Shown here: one piece after another, positions 6,459 to 14,046 of the stretch | How positions within the stretch are numbered: position 1 is the stretch's first letter | How the letters are laid out: each line of letters starts with the position of its first letter | Source of the DNA: an uncultured Oscillospiraceae bacterium | Lineage (GTDB): Bacteria; Bacillota; Clostridia; Oscillospirales; Oscillospiraceae | Direction: 5' to 3' | Assembly (NCBI GenBank): GCA_900757415.1 | Contig: CAAENU010000136.1 | Span: 1 to 14,196 of the forward strand | Length of the DNA: 14,196 nucleotides | The notes under the pieces: model-generated | Database searches by the model: none | Told to the model about the DNA's origin: nothing | Seen by the model: only the letters and a program-made list of their open reading frames with translations | Translations under genes and position numbers: made by a program

Positions 6459-6515
6459 GGGGTATATCTGAGAGGCTTCCAAAGAAACGCCCTTTGCGTT
6501 TCTCAGATATATCCC
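6459..6515 (+). repeat. Long inverted repeat between binding-protein and permease genes
   Basis: Bases 6459-6473 pair with 6501-6515 over 15 positions with one G-U pair. Inside, GAAACGC (6484-6490) pairs with GCGTTTC (6496-6502) around CCTTT, so the two stems compete for the last two bases. An A-run follows on the plus strand, so it is not a plus-strand terminator. The left arm shares 18 of 21 bases with 13949-13969. Confidence 0.6.
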
Positions 6516-6552
6516 AAACAAAAAACTGCGTAAGCGTGAGGTGACTTCTGAA

Positions 6553-7464
6553 ATGTTAAAAGAAAAGAATGGTGTTCGCCTGTCAAACAAGAGGGCAGCA
6601 TTCCGTCGCGACATGGTCGCGTGGCTGCTGATGGTTCCAAGTCTGCTGCTGTTTGCCTTCTTCGTATGGGGCCCGCTGCTGGAGACCGTGCGGATGTCCT
6701 TCTATGAGACCAAGGGCGTGAATCTGGGGAAGTTTGTGGGCTTCGCGAACTATAAGAAGCTCCTTGTCCAGCCTGCCTACAAGATTGCATGGATCAACAC
6801 CGTCAAGTATACGGTCTGCTCATTGTTCGTCGGTCTTTGCGTGCCGGTCATCATTGCGGCGCTCATCACTGAGGTCAGCCATTTCCGGGGCTTCTTCCGG
6901 GTGGCTGCCTACTACCCCAACGTCATTCCCTCCATCGCGGCGGTCATGATCTTCACCTTCTTCTTCGGCACCGGCAACAGCGGCGTCCTGAACATCCTGC
7001 TTGCCAAGATCGGCGTCGGCCCGGTGAACTTCCTGACCAACGAGAAATGGGTCATTTTCTGGATCGTCGTGGCCATGACGTGGAAAGCGGCAGGCAGCAC
7101 GGCGCTGGTGTACATGTCCAGCATCTCCGGCATTTCCCCGGAGCTGTATGAGGCTGCCACCATCGACGGCGCGTCCCCCATCCGCCGCTTCTTCTCCATC
7201 ACCATGCCCACCATCCTGAAAACCGGAAAGACCATGCTGATCCTCCAGATCCTGGCCGTGTTCCAAATCCTCTACGAGCCGATGCTGATGACCAACGGCG
7301 GCCCCAACAACGCCAGTATCTCCATCATGGAGCTGGTCTACAATCTGGCCTTCCAGCAGATGAAGTTCTCTCAGGCAGCCGCGCTGTCCGTGGAGGTCTG
7401 CATCATTCTGATTTTCCTGACCGTGATTTACTACGCCATCGTCAACAGCGCGGAAAAGGACTGA
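6553..7464 (+). CDS. ABC sugar transporter permease 1 (MalF/UgpA-like)
   Basis: This 303-residue inner-membrane permease belongs to the binding-protein-dependent transport family. The first membrane span lies at about residues 23-45, and six spans in all are likely. The EAA loop is clear, with E200, A201, A202 and G206 in ELYEAATIDGASPIRRFF, the site that contacts the ATPase. I chose the ATG at 6553 over the in-frame GTG at 6541 because GAGGTGA (6538-6544) is a strong ribosome binding site that would overlap the GTG and sits 8 bases before the ATG. It follows the binding-protein gene after 163 bases that contain two hairpins, and it is followed after 12 bases by the partner permease. Together they form the membrane channel of the importer. 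Confidence 0.92.
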   Translation: MLKEKNGVRLSNKRAAFRRDMVAWLLMVPSLLLFAFFVWGPLLETVRMSFYETKGVNLGKFVGFANYKKLLVQPAYKIAWINTVKYTVCSLFVGLCVPVIIAALITEVSHFRGFFRVAAYYPNVIPSIAAVMIFTFFFGTGNSGVLNILLAKIGVGPVNFLTNEKWVIFWIVVAMTWKAAGSTALVYMSSISGISPELYEAATIDGASPIRRFFSITMPTILKTGKTMLILQILAVFQILYEPMLMTNGGPNNASISIMELVYNLAFQQMKFSQAAALSVEVCIILIFLTVIYYAIVNSAEKD

Positions 7465-7476
7465 GGAGGAACGACT

Positions 7477-8361
7477 ATGAGCTTTTTCGGTAATTATCAG
7501 GGAAAAGAAGACGGTTCCATCCGCTTCTATGACGTAAAATCCAAAAAGACGAAGTTCTGGCTGGTCATGATCTACGTTGCCTGCTTCACCATTGCCCTCA
7601 TCGCGCTGTACCCGGTGTTCTGGCTGGCGTGCAGCTCGCTGAAAAATCTGACGGAATATCTGAGCACTACCCAGATCCTGCCCAAGAACGCGGACTGGGC
7701 CGGCTGGGTCAAGACATGGAACGACTTCGGCTTTACGAAATACTACATCAACTCCGGCATTGCGGTGGCCGGCGGCGTTCTGTGCGCCATTTTCTTCAAC
7801 GGCCTGATGGCATACGTGCTGGCCGTTCTGAAGCCAAAGGGGCACAAGATCGTTCTGGCGCTGGTCATGTGGTGCCTGCTCATCCCTCCCACGACGAGCT
7901 TTGTCGCCCTGTTCGTGAACATCAAGAAGATCGGCCTGACGGGCAGCTTTGTGCCCCTCTGGCTGACCATGGGTGCCAACGCCTACTGGGTCATTCTGTT
8001 CAAGAACTATTTCGAGAGCCTGCCCAGGGACTATATCGACGCGGCGCGCATCGACGGCTGCGGAACCTTTGGCGTCTTCACCCGCATCGTGCTGCCCCTG
8101 TCCAAGCCCATCATCGTGGTCGTGGCCATCTTCGCCATTACCGCCGCGTGGAGTGACTTTCTGATGCCCTTCCTGCTGCTCAGCGGCACCGACAAGGAGA
8201 CCATCATGGTCAAACTCTACTCCTTCCAGACATCTATCAAAACAAACCAGATCGACATAATCCGCGCGGTGCTGTATTCCATCATCCCGCCTACCATTCT
8301 CTTTGCGGTGTTCCAGAAGCAGATCATGGGCGGCGTTATGTCGGGAGGAATCAAAGGATAA
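7477..8361 (+). CDS. ABC sugar transporter permease 2 (MalG/UgpE-like)
   Basis: This 294-residue permease is the second half of the membrane channel. A cytoplasmic N-terminus of about 25 residues is followed by about six membrane spans, the first at about residues 30-52. The EAA-type loop reads DYIDAARIDGCGTFGVFTRI, with D188, A189, A190 and G194, the expected coupling site to the ATPase. AGGAGGA (7464-7470) sits 6 bases before the ATG and overlaps the stop codon of the first permease gene. The stop is only 3 bases before the start of the first GH65 gene, so import and intracellular phosphorolysis are made from one message. No ATP-binding subunit gene follows, in keeping with Gram-positive sugar importers that share one ATPase encoded elsewhere. 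Confidence 0.92.
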   Translation: MSFFGNYQGKEDGSIRFYDVKSKKTKFWLVMIYVACFTIALIALYPVFWLACSSLKNLTEYLSTTQILPKNADWAGWVKTWNDFGFTKYYINSGIAVAGGVLCAIFFNGLMAYVLAVLKPKGHKIVLALVMWCLLIPPTTSFVALFVNIKKIGLTGSFVPLWLTMGANAYWVILFKNYFESLPRDYIDAARIDGCGTFGVFTRIVLPLSKPIIVVVAIFAITAAWSDFLMPFLLLSGTDKETIMVKLYSFQTSIKTNQIDIIRAVLYSIIPPTILFAVFQKQIMGGVMSGGIKG

Positions 8362-8364
8362 TTT

Positions 8365-10629
8365 ATGGGAAAATTTGCTGATCGTTATTTTCAAATCCAC
8401 CCCTGGGCCGTTGCGGAGGACGGGTTCGACCCGAAGCACAGTCAGGCGGCGGAATCTATCTTCTCCCTCGGCAACGAGTATACCGGCCTTCGGGGCTATT
8501 TTGACGAGGGCTATTCCGGCAAAAGTCTGGTCGGCAGCTACCTGAACGGCGTCTACGAGCGCCGGATGCTGCAAAAGTCCGGCTACAAGGGAATGCTGTC
8601 CTTTACGGAGTTCATGGTCAACACCGTGGACTGGGTCTACACCCGCATCACCTGCAATGGCGAGACGCTGGATCTGGCAAAGAGCCGCTTCTCGGACTTT
8701 CACCGGGTGCTGGACCTGCGTACCGGCATCCTGACCAGAAGCTTTTTGTGGCACGTGGACGATAAGACCACGGTGGAGGTCGCCTTCGAGCGCTTTACCT
8801 CCATGGAAAAAGAGCAGTTCGTCGGCCAGAAGGTCACGCTGAAGGCCGTCACCGGCACTGCCGACGTGACCTTCCGCGCCGGTCTGGACTTCACCCGTCC
8901 CCACGTCAGCGCGGAAGCGCCCATGTTCGAGACGGAAATGGCGGATGCGGACGGCAACCAGTGCCGCATCCTCGCCGCCACCAAGACCACGAAACAGCAG
9001 GTCTATGCCGCGGCGGCTTTCCGCGGTCTGCCCGGCACCCCATGGCAGGAGGAAGCGGGGATCGCCTCCAACGGCTTCCACGCCGTGCTGAATCCGGGTC
9101 AGTCCGCCAAGCTGGAGCGTGTGGTGGTTCTGCTCACCGGAAAGAACGCCGCCGAGCAGGAGTCCCTGCCCCAGCGGATCGCCGAAGCGAACACCGCTCT
9201 GGCACAGACGGATTACGAGGCTCTGAAAGCGGAATCCGCCGCATGGTGGGAAAATCAGTGGAAGGTCTCCGACATTGAGATCTGCGGCGACGAAGTGAAC
9301 CAGCAGGGCATCCGCTTCTGCATCTTCCAGCTGCACCAGACCCTCCACACCGCCAAATACGGCGCGGTGTTCGGCGCAAAGGGTCTTACCGGCGAAGCCT
9401 ACAACGGCAACACCTTCTGGGACAGCGAGGTCTGCTGTCTGCCCTTCTACCTGTTCAACAATCCTCAGGCGGCGAAGAGCTTCCTGAAATTCCGTTACGA
9501 CACCCTGCCCGAGGCCAAAGAGCGCGCCGCAGCGCTGGACTGCAAGGGCGCGTTCTATCCCATCGCCACCATCAGCGGCCGGGAATGCTGCGACCTGTGG
9601 CAGCACGCGAGTTTGCAGCTGCAAGCCTCCACCGGCGTTGCCTACGGCCTGTGGAACTACGTTCACCAGACCGGGGACACGGAGTTCCTGTATACCTGCG
9701 GCGCGGAAATGCTGGTGGAGATCAGCCGGATGCTGGCTTCCCGGGGCGATTTTGACCCCGTGACCGGCAAGTACGGCTACTACTGCGTCATGGGTCCCGA
9801 CGAATTCCAGATGATGGTCCACCACAACGCCTACACCAACTTCATGGGCCAGAAGACCCTGCGCTACACGCTGGAGACTTTGGCGCAGATGGACGAGGCT
9901 TCCTTGGCGAAGTTGAACGTCACACCCGAGGAAATGGCCGACTGGAAGCACAAGGTCGACAGCATGTACATCCCCTACGACGAGGACACCAAGCTGTTCG
10001 AGCAGCACATGGGCTATTTCCATCTGCCGGAGCTGGACATCGCCGCCATCCCCGCAGACCAGTTCCCCCTGTATTCCCACTGGTCGTATGAGCGGATCTA
10101 CCGCAACAGCATGATCAAGCAGCCAGACGTTCTGATGTTCCTGATGCTCTACGGTTCCGAATTCACGCAGGAGCAGTTGGCCGCCAACTACGACTTCTAC
10201 GAGCCTCGCTGCATCCACGAAAGCAGCCTGTCCCCGTCCATCCACTCCATTCTGGCCTGCCGCTTAGGGCGGATGCAGAAGGCGGAGGATTACTTCGGCT
10301 TTGCCACCCGCATGGATCTGGACGACTACAACCGCAATACCTGCGAAGGTCTGCACACCACGTCCATCGCCGGCGCGTGGATGAACATTGTCTACGGCTT
10401 CGGCGGCCTGAACTGCGACGGCGACCTGCTGAACCTGTCCCCCTGCATCCCCGCCCAGTGGAAGCAGTACAGCTTCACCATCCAGACCGGCGGAAGCGTC
10501 CTGCGGGTCACCGTGTCTCAGGAAAAGGTCACGCTGGAGCGTCTCTCCGGCGCGCCGGTAACGCTGGGGCTTTACGGCGAGAAAGTGACCGTTGCGGATG
10601 CACCGCTGGTGCACGTCAGGGAGGCATAA
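8365..10629 (+). CDS. GH65 glycoside phosphorylase 1 (alpha-glucoside, inverting)
   Basis: This is a cytoplasmic enzyme of 754 residues, the full length of the family. GH65 phosphorylases split an alpha-glucoside with phosphate and give beta-glucose-1-phosphate. The order is an N-terminal beta-sandwich (to about 270), a helical linker, an (alpha/alpha)6 barrel (about 310-680) and a small beta C-domain. Visible landmarks are F351-W352-D353, the catalytic acid E480 in GPDEFQMMVHHNAYTN, K585-Q586, and the phosphate-binding segment H618-E-S620-S621-L-S. The DEFQMM variant, and GAFYPIATISGRECCDLWQH after the FWD block, differ from the paralog next door, so the two should differ in acceptor or linkage preference. 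Candidates are nigerose, kojibiose or maltose phosphorylase; the linkage cannot be fixed from sequence by eye. AAAGGA lies 6 bases before the ATG. Confidence 0.9.
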   Translation: MGKFADRYFQIHPWAVAEDGFDPKHSQAAESIFSLGNEYTGLRGYFDEGYSGKSLVGSYLNGVYERRMLQKSGYKGMLSFTEFMVNTVDWVYTRITCNGETLDLAKSRFSDFHRVLDLRTGILTRSFLWHVDDKTTVEVAFERFTSMEKEQFVGQKVTLKAVTGTADVTFRAGLDFTRPHVSAEAPMFETEMADADGNQCRILAATKTTKQQVYAAAAFRGLPGTPWQEEAGIASNGFHAVLNPGQSAKLERVVVLLTGKNAAEQESLPQRIAEANTALAQTDYEALKAESAAWWENQWKVSDIEICGDEVNQQGIRFCIFQLHQTLHTAKYGAVFGAKGLTGEAYNGNTFWDSEVCCLPFYLFNNPQAAKSFLKFRYDTLPEAKERAAALDCKGAFYPIATISGRECCDLWQHASLQLQASTGVAYGLWNYVHQTGDTEFLYTCGAEMLVEISRMLASRGDFDPVTGKYGYYCVMGPDEFQMMVHHNAYTNFMGQKTLRYTLETLAQMDEASLAKLNVTPEEMADWKHKVDSMYIPYDEDTKLFEQHMGYFHLPELDIAAIPADQFPLYSHWSYERIYRNSMIKQPDVLMFLMLYGSEFTQEQLAANYDFYEPRCIHESSLSPSIHSILACRLGRMQKAEDYFGFATRMDLDDYNRNTCEGLHTTSIAGAWMNIVYGFGGLNCDGDLLNLSPCIPAQWKQYSFTIQTGGSVLRVTVSQEKVTLERLSGAPVTLGLYGEKVTVADAPLVHVREA

Positions 10630-10632
10630 CCA

Positions 10633-12795
10633 ATGGCATGGACGATCGAACGTCATGATTTTTCCCCGGAAGCGGCTGCCGATAATGGCAACCGCTTTCT
10701 GGTGGGCAACGGATACCTCGGCATTCGCGGCACGCTGGACGAGCATGGGAAGGACCAGCTGGCGGCAGTCAATCTGGCGGGCATTTACGACCGGGTCGGC
10801 GACGGCTGGCGGGAACCCCTGAACGCCCCGAACCCGCTGCACACGGTTCTTTCGGTGGACGGAGAAGTGTTCGCTCTGCCGGAAAAGGAACCCCTCAGCC
10901 ACACCCAGAACCTTGACTACCGCCACGGCATCGCCTCCCGGGAAACCGCTTGGCAGGCAGCCGCCGGAACCGTCACCGTGGAAAGCAGCCGCGCCGCCCA
11001 CATGGGGCAGTACCACCTGATCCTCTCCCGGTACACCGTCACCGTGTCCGCCCCCATGACCGTAGAGGTCACAGCGGACATCGACAAAAACATCTGGGAA
11101 ATCTACGGCCCCCACTACAATGCCTTTGACTATCACATCACCGGCGACACCGTTTTCTGCCTTGCGGACGTCCAGAACGGCAAGGATAAAGTCGCCGTAG
11201 GTCGGCGCTGCATAGCCGTGGGCGGTCAGACCGTCCCGGAGGGAGACAGCGGTTTCCGCTGCCGCGCCGCACTGAAAGCCGGGGAATCCCTCACCCTTAC
11301 CAGCGTCAGCGCCGTCTACACCACGCTGGACTGCCCGAACCCCCTTGCCGCCGTGGAAGATGCGCTGAAAACGGCCAACTTTGACGCTCTGCTCCGCACC
11401 CACACGGACAACTGGGAAAACATCTGGTCTGTGGGCGAGGTGGAGCTGACCGGCGACGACATTGCAAGAGACACCCTCAACTACTCCCTCTACCACCTGA
11501 ATTCCATCGCCCCCAGACACCGGGACGATTTGTCCATCCCCGCCCGGGGTCTGTCCGGACAGACCTATAAGGGTGCCATCTTCTGGGACAGCGAAATGTT
11601 CATTCTGGACTACTTCCTCTACACCCAGCCGGAGGTCGCCCGCTCCATGGTGCGCTACCGCATTGAGACCCTGCCCGGCGCTCTGGAAAAGGCCAAGAGC
11701 TACGGCTGGGAGGGTGCGTTCTACGCATGGGAAAGTCAGGAGGGCGGCTATGACGGCTGCTCGGACTACAACGTCACCGACGTGTTCACCGGAAGACCCA
11801 TGCGCACCTTCTTCAAGGACAAGCAGGTGCATATTTCCTCCGCTGTGGCCAGAGCCATCATGCAGTACGTCGCCGTCACAGGGGACACCAAACTGCTGGC
11901 CGAGGGCGGCGCACGAACCATACTGGAATGCGCCCGGTTCTACTACTCTCTGCTCCTGAAGCGCGCCACCTCCGACCGGTGGGAGATCCACGACGTCATC
12001 GGCCCGGACGAGTACCACGAGCGGGTGAATAACAATGCCTACACCAACAAAATGGCGCAGGCGACCATTTTCTGGGCATGTCAGGCGGCGAAGCTCCTGA
12101 AGGAAGCCGACCCGGATGCCTACTGGACATTCTGCGCCCAGACCGGTGCCGAGGAGCTTCTGCCCAAGCTGGAAGACGCTTCCCGCCAGCTGTACATCCC
12201 GTCCCCCAACGGCGACGGCGTCATCGAGCAGTTTGACGGCTACTTTGGTCTGGAGGATACCTCCGTCGATACCGTGCGCAGCCGTCTTCTCGACCCCAGA
12301 GAATACTGGGGCGGCGCTTACGGCGTGGCCTCCCACACACAGGTCATCAAACAGGCGGACGTGGTGACCATGCTGGAGTTCTTCCACAATGACTATCCCC
12401 GGAGCGTCCTGAAAGCCAACTGGAACTACTACTCCCCCCGGACGGAGCATGGCTCCTCTCTGAGCGCCTGCATGTACGCATTGCTCGCCTGCCGGTGCGG
12501 CGACGCCGTCAGCGCTTACCCCTTCTTCCTGAAATCCGCCAAAGCGGACTGGGACGGCGGCGGCAAGCAGTGGGCAGGTCTTGTGTACATTGGCGGCACC
12601 CATCCCGCGGCCGCGGGCGGTGCGTGGAAGGTACTGGCGCAGGGCTTCGCCGGTCTGGAAGTGACGGAGGACGGCGCAAATGTCAATCCCTGTCTCCCGG
12701 AAGAATGGGAGCGCGTTTCGTTCCGGTTCTGCGTGAAAGGCAAATGGTATCGCGCGGAACTGACCCAGAAAAAAGGAGAAATTACAGCATTATGA
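10633..12795 (+). CDS. GH65 glycoside phosphorylase 2 (alpha-glucoside, inverting)
   Basis: This is a second GH65 enzyme of 720 residues, beginning 3 bases after the first; AGGGAGG lies about 8 bases before the ATG. Catalytic E460 is in GPDEYHERVNNNAYTN, F317-W318-D319 precede it, K573-Q574 are in VIKQADVV, and the phosphate-binding segment is H606-G-S608-S609-L-S. After the FWD block it has GAFYAWESQEGGYDGCSDYN and then VTDVFTGRPMRTFF, wholly unlike the first enzyme in that loop, which shapes the acceptor site. This is not a recent duplication: outside the core motifs the two proteins diverge strongly. It probably handles a different linkage or chain length, or a different acceptor (even a non-glucose one), of the same imported material. 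Its stop overlaps the start of the mutase gene (ATGA), indicating tight coupling. Confidence 0.9.
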   Translation: MAWTIERHDFSPEAAADNGNRFLVGNGYLGIRGTLDEHGKDQLAAVNLAGIYDRVGDGWREPLNAPNPLHTVLSVDGEVFALPEKEPLSHTQNLDYRHGIASRETAWQAAAGTVTVESSRAAHMGQYHLILSRYTVTVSAPMTVEVTADIDKNIWEIYGPHYNAFDYHITGDTVFCLADVQNGKDKVAVGRRCIAVGGQTVPEGDSGFRCRAALKAGESLTLTSVSAVYTTLDCPNPLAAVEDALKTANFDALLRTHTDNWENIWSVGEVELTGDDIARDTLNYSLYHLNSIAPRHRDDLSIPARGLSGQTYKGAIFWDSEMFILDYFLYTQPEVARSMVRYRIETLPGALEKAKSYGWEGAFYAWESQEGGYDGCSDYNVTDVFTGRPMRTFFKDKQVHISSAVARAIMQYVAVTGDTKLLAEGGARTILECARFYYSLLLKRATSDRWEIHDVIGPDEYHERVNNNAYTNKMAQATIFWACQAAKLLKEADPDAYWTFCAQTGAEELLPKLEDASRQLYIPSPNGDGVIEQFDGYFGLEDTSVDTVRSRLLDPREYWGGAYGVASHTQVIKQADVVTMLEFFHNDYPRSVLKANWNYYSPRTEHGSSLSACMYALLACRCGDAVSAYPFFLKSAKADWDGGGKQWAGLVYIGGTHPAAAGGAWKVLAQGFAGLEVTEDGANVNPCLPEEWERVSFRFCVKGKWYRAELTQKKGEITAL

Positions 12796-13427
12796 ACTAC
12801 AAAGCAGTTATTTTCGATCTGGACGGTGTGATCTGTTTCACCGACCATTACCATTTCCTCGCATGGAAGGCGCTGGCCGACTCTCTGGGCATTCCCTTTG
12901 ACGAGGCGAAAAACGACCGTCTGCGGGGCGTTTCCCGGATGGCGAGTCTGGAAATCGTGCTGGAGGAGTACCACGGCCCCGCCCTTTCCGACGAGGACAA
13001 GGTGCGCCTTGCGGAGAAGAAGAACGACCTCTACCGGGCGTCCCTGCAATTCATGACCCCCGCCGACCTGTCCGACGAGGTCCGGGATACCCTGAACGCT
13101 CTGCGCGCCCGGGGAATCAAGCTGGCCATCGGTTCTTCCAGCAAGAACGCGCCCCTGATTCTGGAGCGCATCGGTCTTGGCGGATACTTTGACGCCGTGT
13201 CCGACGGCAACAACATCACCCACTCCAAGCCCGATCCCGAGGTGTTCACCATGGCGGCGCAGATGCTGAATCTGCCTGCCGATCAGTGTCTGGTGGTGGA
13301 GGACGCGCTGGCCGGCGTTCAGGCGGCGGCTGCCGGCGGCTTCCACAGCGCGGGCATCGGCCCCGCGGCCAAGAGCGGTCTTGCAACTTACCCGCTGAAT
13401 ACCTTCAGCGACCTGCTGAAGCTGTAA
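12792..13427 (+). CDS. pgmB: Beta-phosphoglucomutase
   Basis: This 211-residue HAD-superfamily enzyme interconverts beta-glucose-1-phosphate and glucose-6-phosphate in the cytoplasm, feeding the products of both GH65 phosphorylases into glycolysis. The active site is complete: nucleophile D9 and acid/base D11 in FDLDGV, H21 in the cap hinge (YHFLAWKAL), the RLRGVSR cap loop, S115-S116-S117-K118-N119, K146 in SKPDPEVF, and E170-D171 for magnesium. Length and motif positions follow the Lactococcus lactis enzyme within one residue, so the assignment is firm. The start codon overlaps the stop of the second phosphorylase gene by 4 bases. An AAAGGAG lies rather far upstream (about 13 bases), so initiation probably depends on translational coupling. 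It is the last gene of the operon. Confidence 0.96.
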   Translation: MNYKAVIFDLDGVICFTDHYHFLAWKALADSLGIPFDEAKNDRLRGVSRMASLEIVLEEYHGPALSDEDKVRLAEKKNDLYRASLQFMTPADLSDEVRDTLNALRARGIKLAIGSSSKNAPLILERIGLGGYFDAVSDGNNITHSKPDPEVFTMAAQMLNLPADQCLVVEDALAGVQAAAAGGFHSAGIGPAAKSGLATYPLNTFSDLLKL

Positions 13428-13438
13428 TTCCAAGCGGA

Positions 13439-13480
13439 AGCGCCCCGATATGCGGAAAGCCGCGTATCGGGGCGCTATTC
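13439..13480 (+). terminator. Terminator hairpin at the end of the transport operon
   Basis: Bases 13439-13455 pair with 13460-13476 over 17 positions with one T-G pair and the loop AAAG. It begins 11 bases after the stop of the mutase gene. The following T content is low (ATTCGTACTT), but the stem is very stable. The minus-strand AP2 fragment converges on it from 13485, so it may insulate both. Confidence 0.75.
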
Positions 13481-13484
13481 GTAC

Positions 13485-13778
13485 TTATCTGCTTTGAACC
13501 TGCTTTTTCTCCGGGTAAAGGCCGTAGTACCAGCTGAAGAAATTCCCGAAAATCTGGGTTTCCGCCTTTCGCCGCATGTCCACGGCGTCTTCCAGCTTAT
13601 AAAAGGAGCCGAGGTAATACGTCCTGCTTTTGAACGTGATCTGGGCGACCCACTTTTCCGACCGGGGGTTATAGTACACGCCGTTGTAGCCGCTGCTGTT
13701 GGTTCGGGACAGGCGGTTGCGGTTCTTTTCCAGACGTGTCACCGACGTTCCGCCGATGAACTGCATGTTCTCCATCAC
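13485..13778 (-). CDS. AP2-domain fragment, probably truncated
   Basis: This minus-strand frame encodes up to 97 residues (GTG at 13778; ATGs at 13775 and 13766 are alternatives). Residues around 26-60 form an AP2/ERF-type DNA-binding fold: SGYNGVYYNPRSEKWVAQI, then YYLGSFYKLEDAVDMRR. In clostridia this domain usually ends larger proteins with a Cys-rich N-terminal half and a GTSVTRL-type linker; here GGTSVTRL is at the very N-terminus, so the front part appears lost. No good ribosome binding site precedes any of the possible starts. An in-frame stop lies about 30 bases upstream, within a long hairpin (13790-13839). It may be a decayed remnant of a mobile or homing-type gene, or a small stand-alone DNA-binding protein. 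It is not part of the sugar operon, being on the opposite strand. Confidence 0.55.
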   Translation of the reverse strand: MMENMQFIGGTSVTRLEKNRNRLSRTNSSGYNGVYYNPRSEKWVAQITFKSRTYYLGSFYKLEDAVDMRRKAETQIFGNFFSWYYGLYPEKKQVQSR

Positions 13779-13789
13779 GGTTCTGGCTC

Positions 13790-13839
13790 TGATACTATTT
13801 CCTGATTAAAATCTTAATTTTAGTCAGGAAATAGTATTA
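13790..13839. repeat. Long AT-rich inverted repeat
   Basis: Bases 13792-13812 and 13817-13837 pair over 21 positions with a single T-G pair, around the four-base loop CTTA. Two further pairs (one a G-T) extend the stem to 13790 and 13839. It lies between the AP2 fragment and the divergent metal-regulator gene. No T-run follows on either strand beyond the stem. It could be a small mobile-element remnant or a protein-binding hairpin. Confidence 0.75.
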
Positions 13840-14046
13840 CTCCATTGCAAACCAAAACAATAAATTTGTAAACCGCCATTTTACTGTTTTTATAATCATT
13901 TTCTGCGCAGTTCCCGGAGGGGCGGCCGCCCGCGCACCTCCCGCCGGACTTCTTAGGGTCTATCTGAAACTTTCCTTTTTTCAGGAGATCCGCTGCTTGC
14001 ATTCGGTGGGAAAGTGTGATATCCTTATAAAAAGGAGATGAGCCGA
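13840..14046. other. Intergenic region with GC-rich patch and shared repeat motif
   Basis: About 200 bases with no credible gene. An AT-rich part (13840-13900) changes abruptly to a GC-rich patch at about 13902-13947 that includes the palindrome GGCGGCCGCC. Then CTTCTTAGGGTCTATCTGAAA (13949-13969) matches 6453-6473 in 18 of 21 positions. TGAAA (13965-13969) can pair with the following TTTCA to make a small hairpin. It reads like a degenerate dispersed intergenic repeat. Confidence 0.45.
13997..14025 (+). promoter_or_regulatory. Possible promoter of the metal-regulator gene
   Basis: TTGCAT at 13997-14002 and TATCCT at 14020-14025 are 17 bases apart. Transcription would start near 14032, leaving a very short leader that begins at the ribosome binding site AAAGGAG. 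This is a moderate match only; no confident DtxR or MntR operator is visible in it. Confidence 0.4.

Noticed and set aside
4890..6614. Minus-strand open frame of about 574 codons
   Set aside because: It is a shadow of the solute-binding protein gene; the repetitive Gly/Val/Ser-rich product mirrors codon bias.
6820..10245. Very long minus-strand open frame (about 1141 codons)
   Set aside because: It lies antisense to two permease genes and most of a GH65 gene with clear family motifs; its composition is low-complexity Gly/Val/Asp/His and it shows no recognisable domain. Stop-free antisense frames are common opposite GC-rich genes.
10264..12603. Long minus-strand open frame (about 779 codons)
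   Set aside because: It is antisense to the GH65 genes, in the same relative phase and with the same compositional bias as the other antisense frame; no motif or ribosome binding site supports it.
13820..14002. 60-codon minus-strand frame
   Set aside because: It runs through the hairpin arm, a GC-rich patch and the repeat motif, has no ribosome binding site and no recognisable product.
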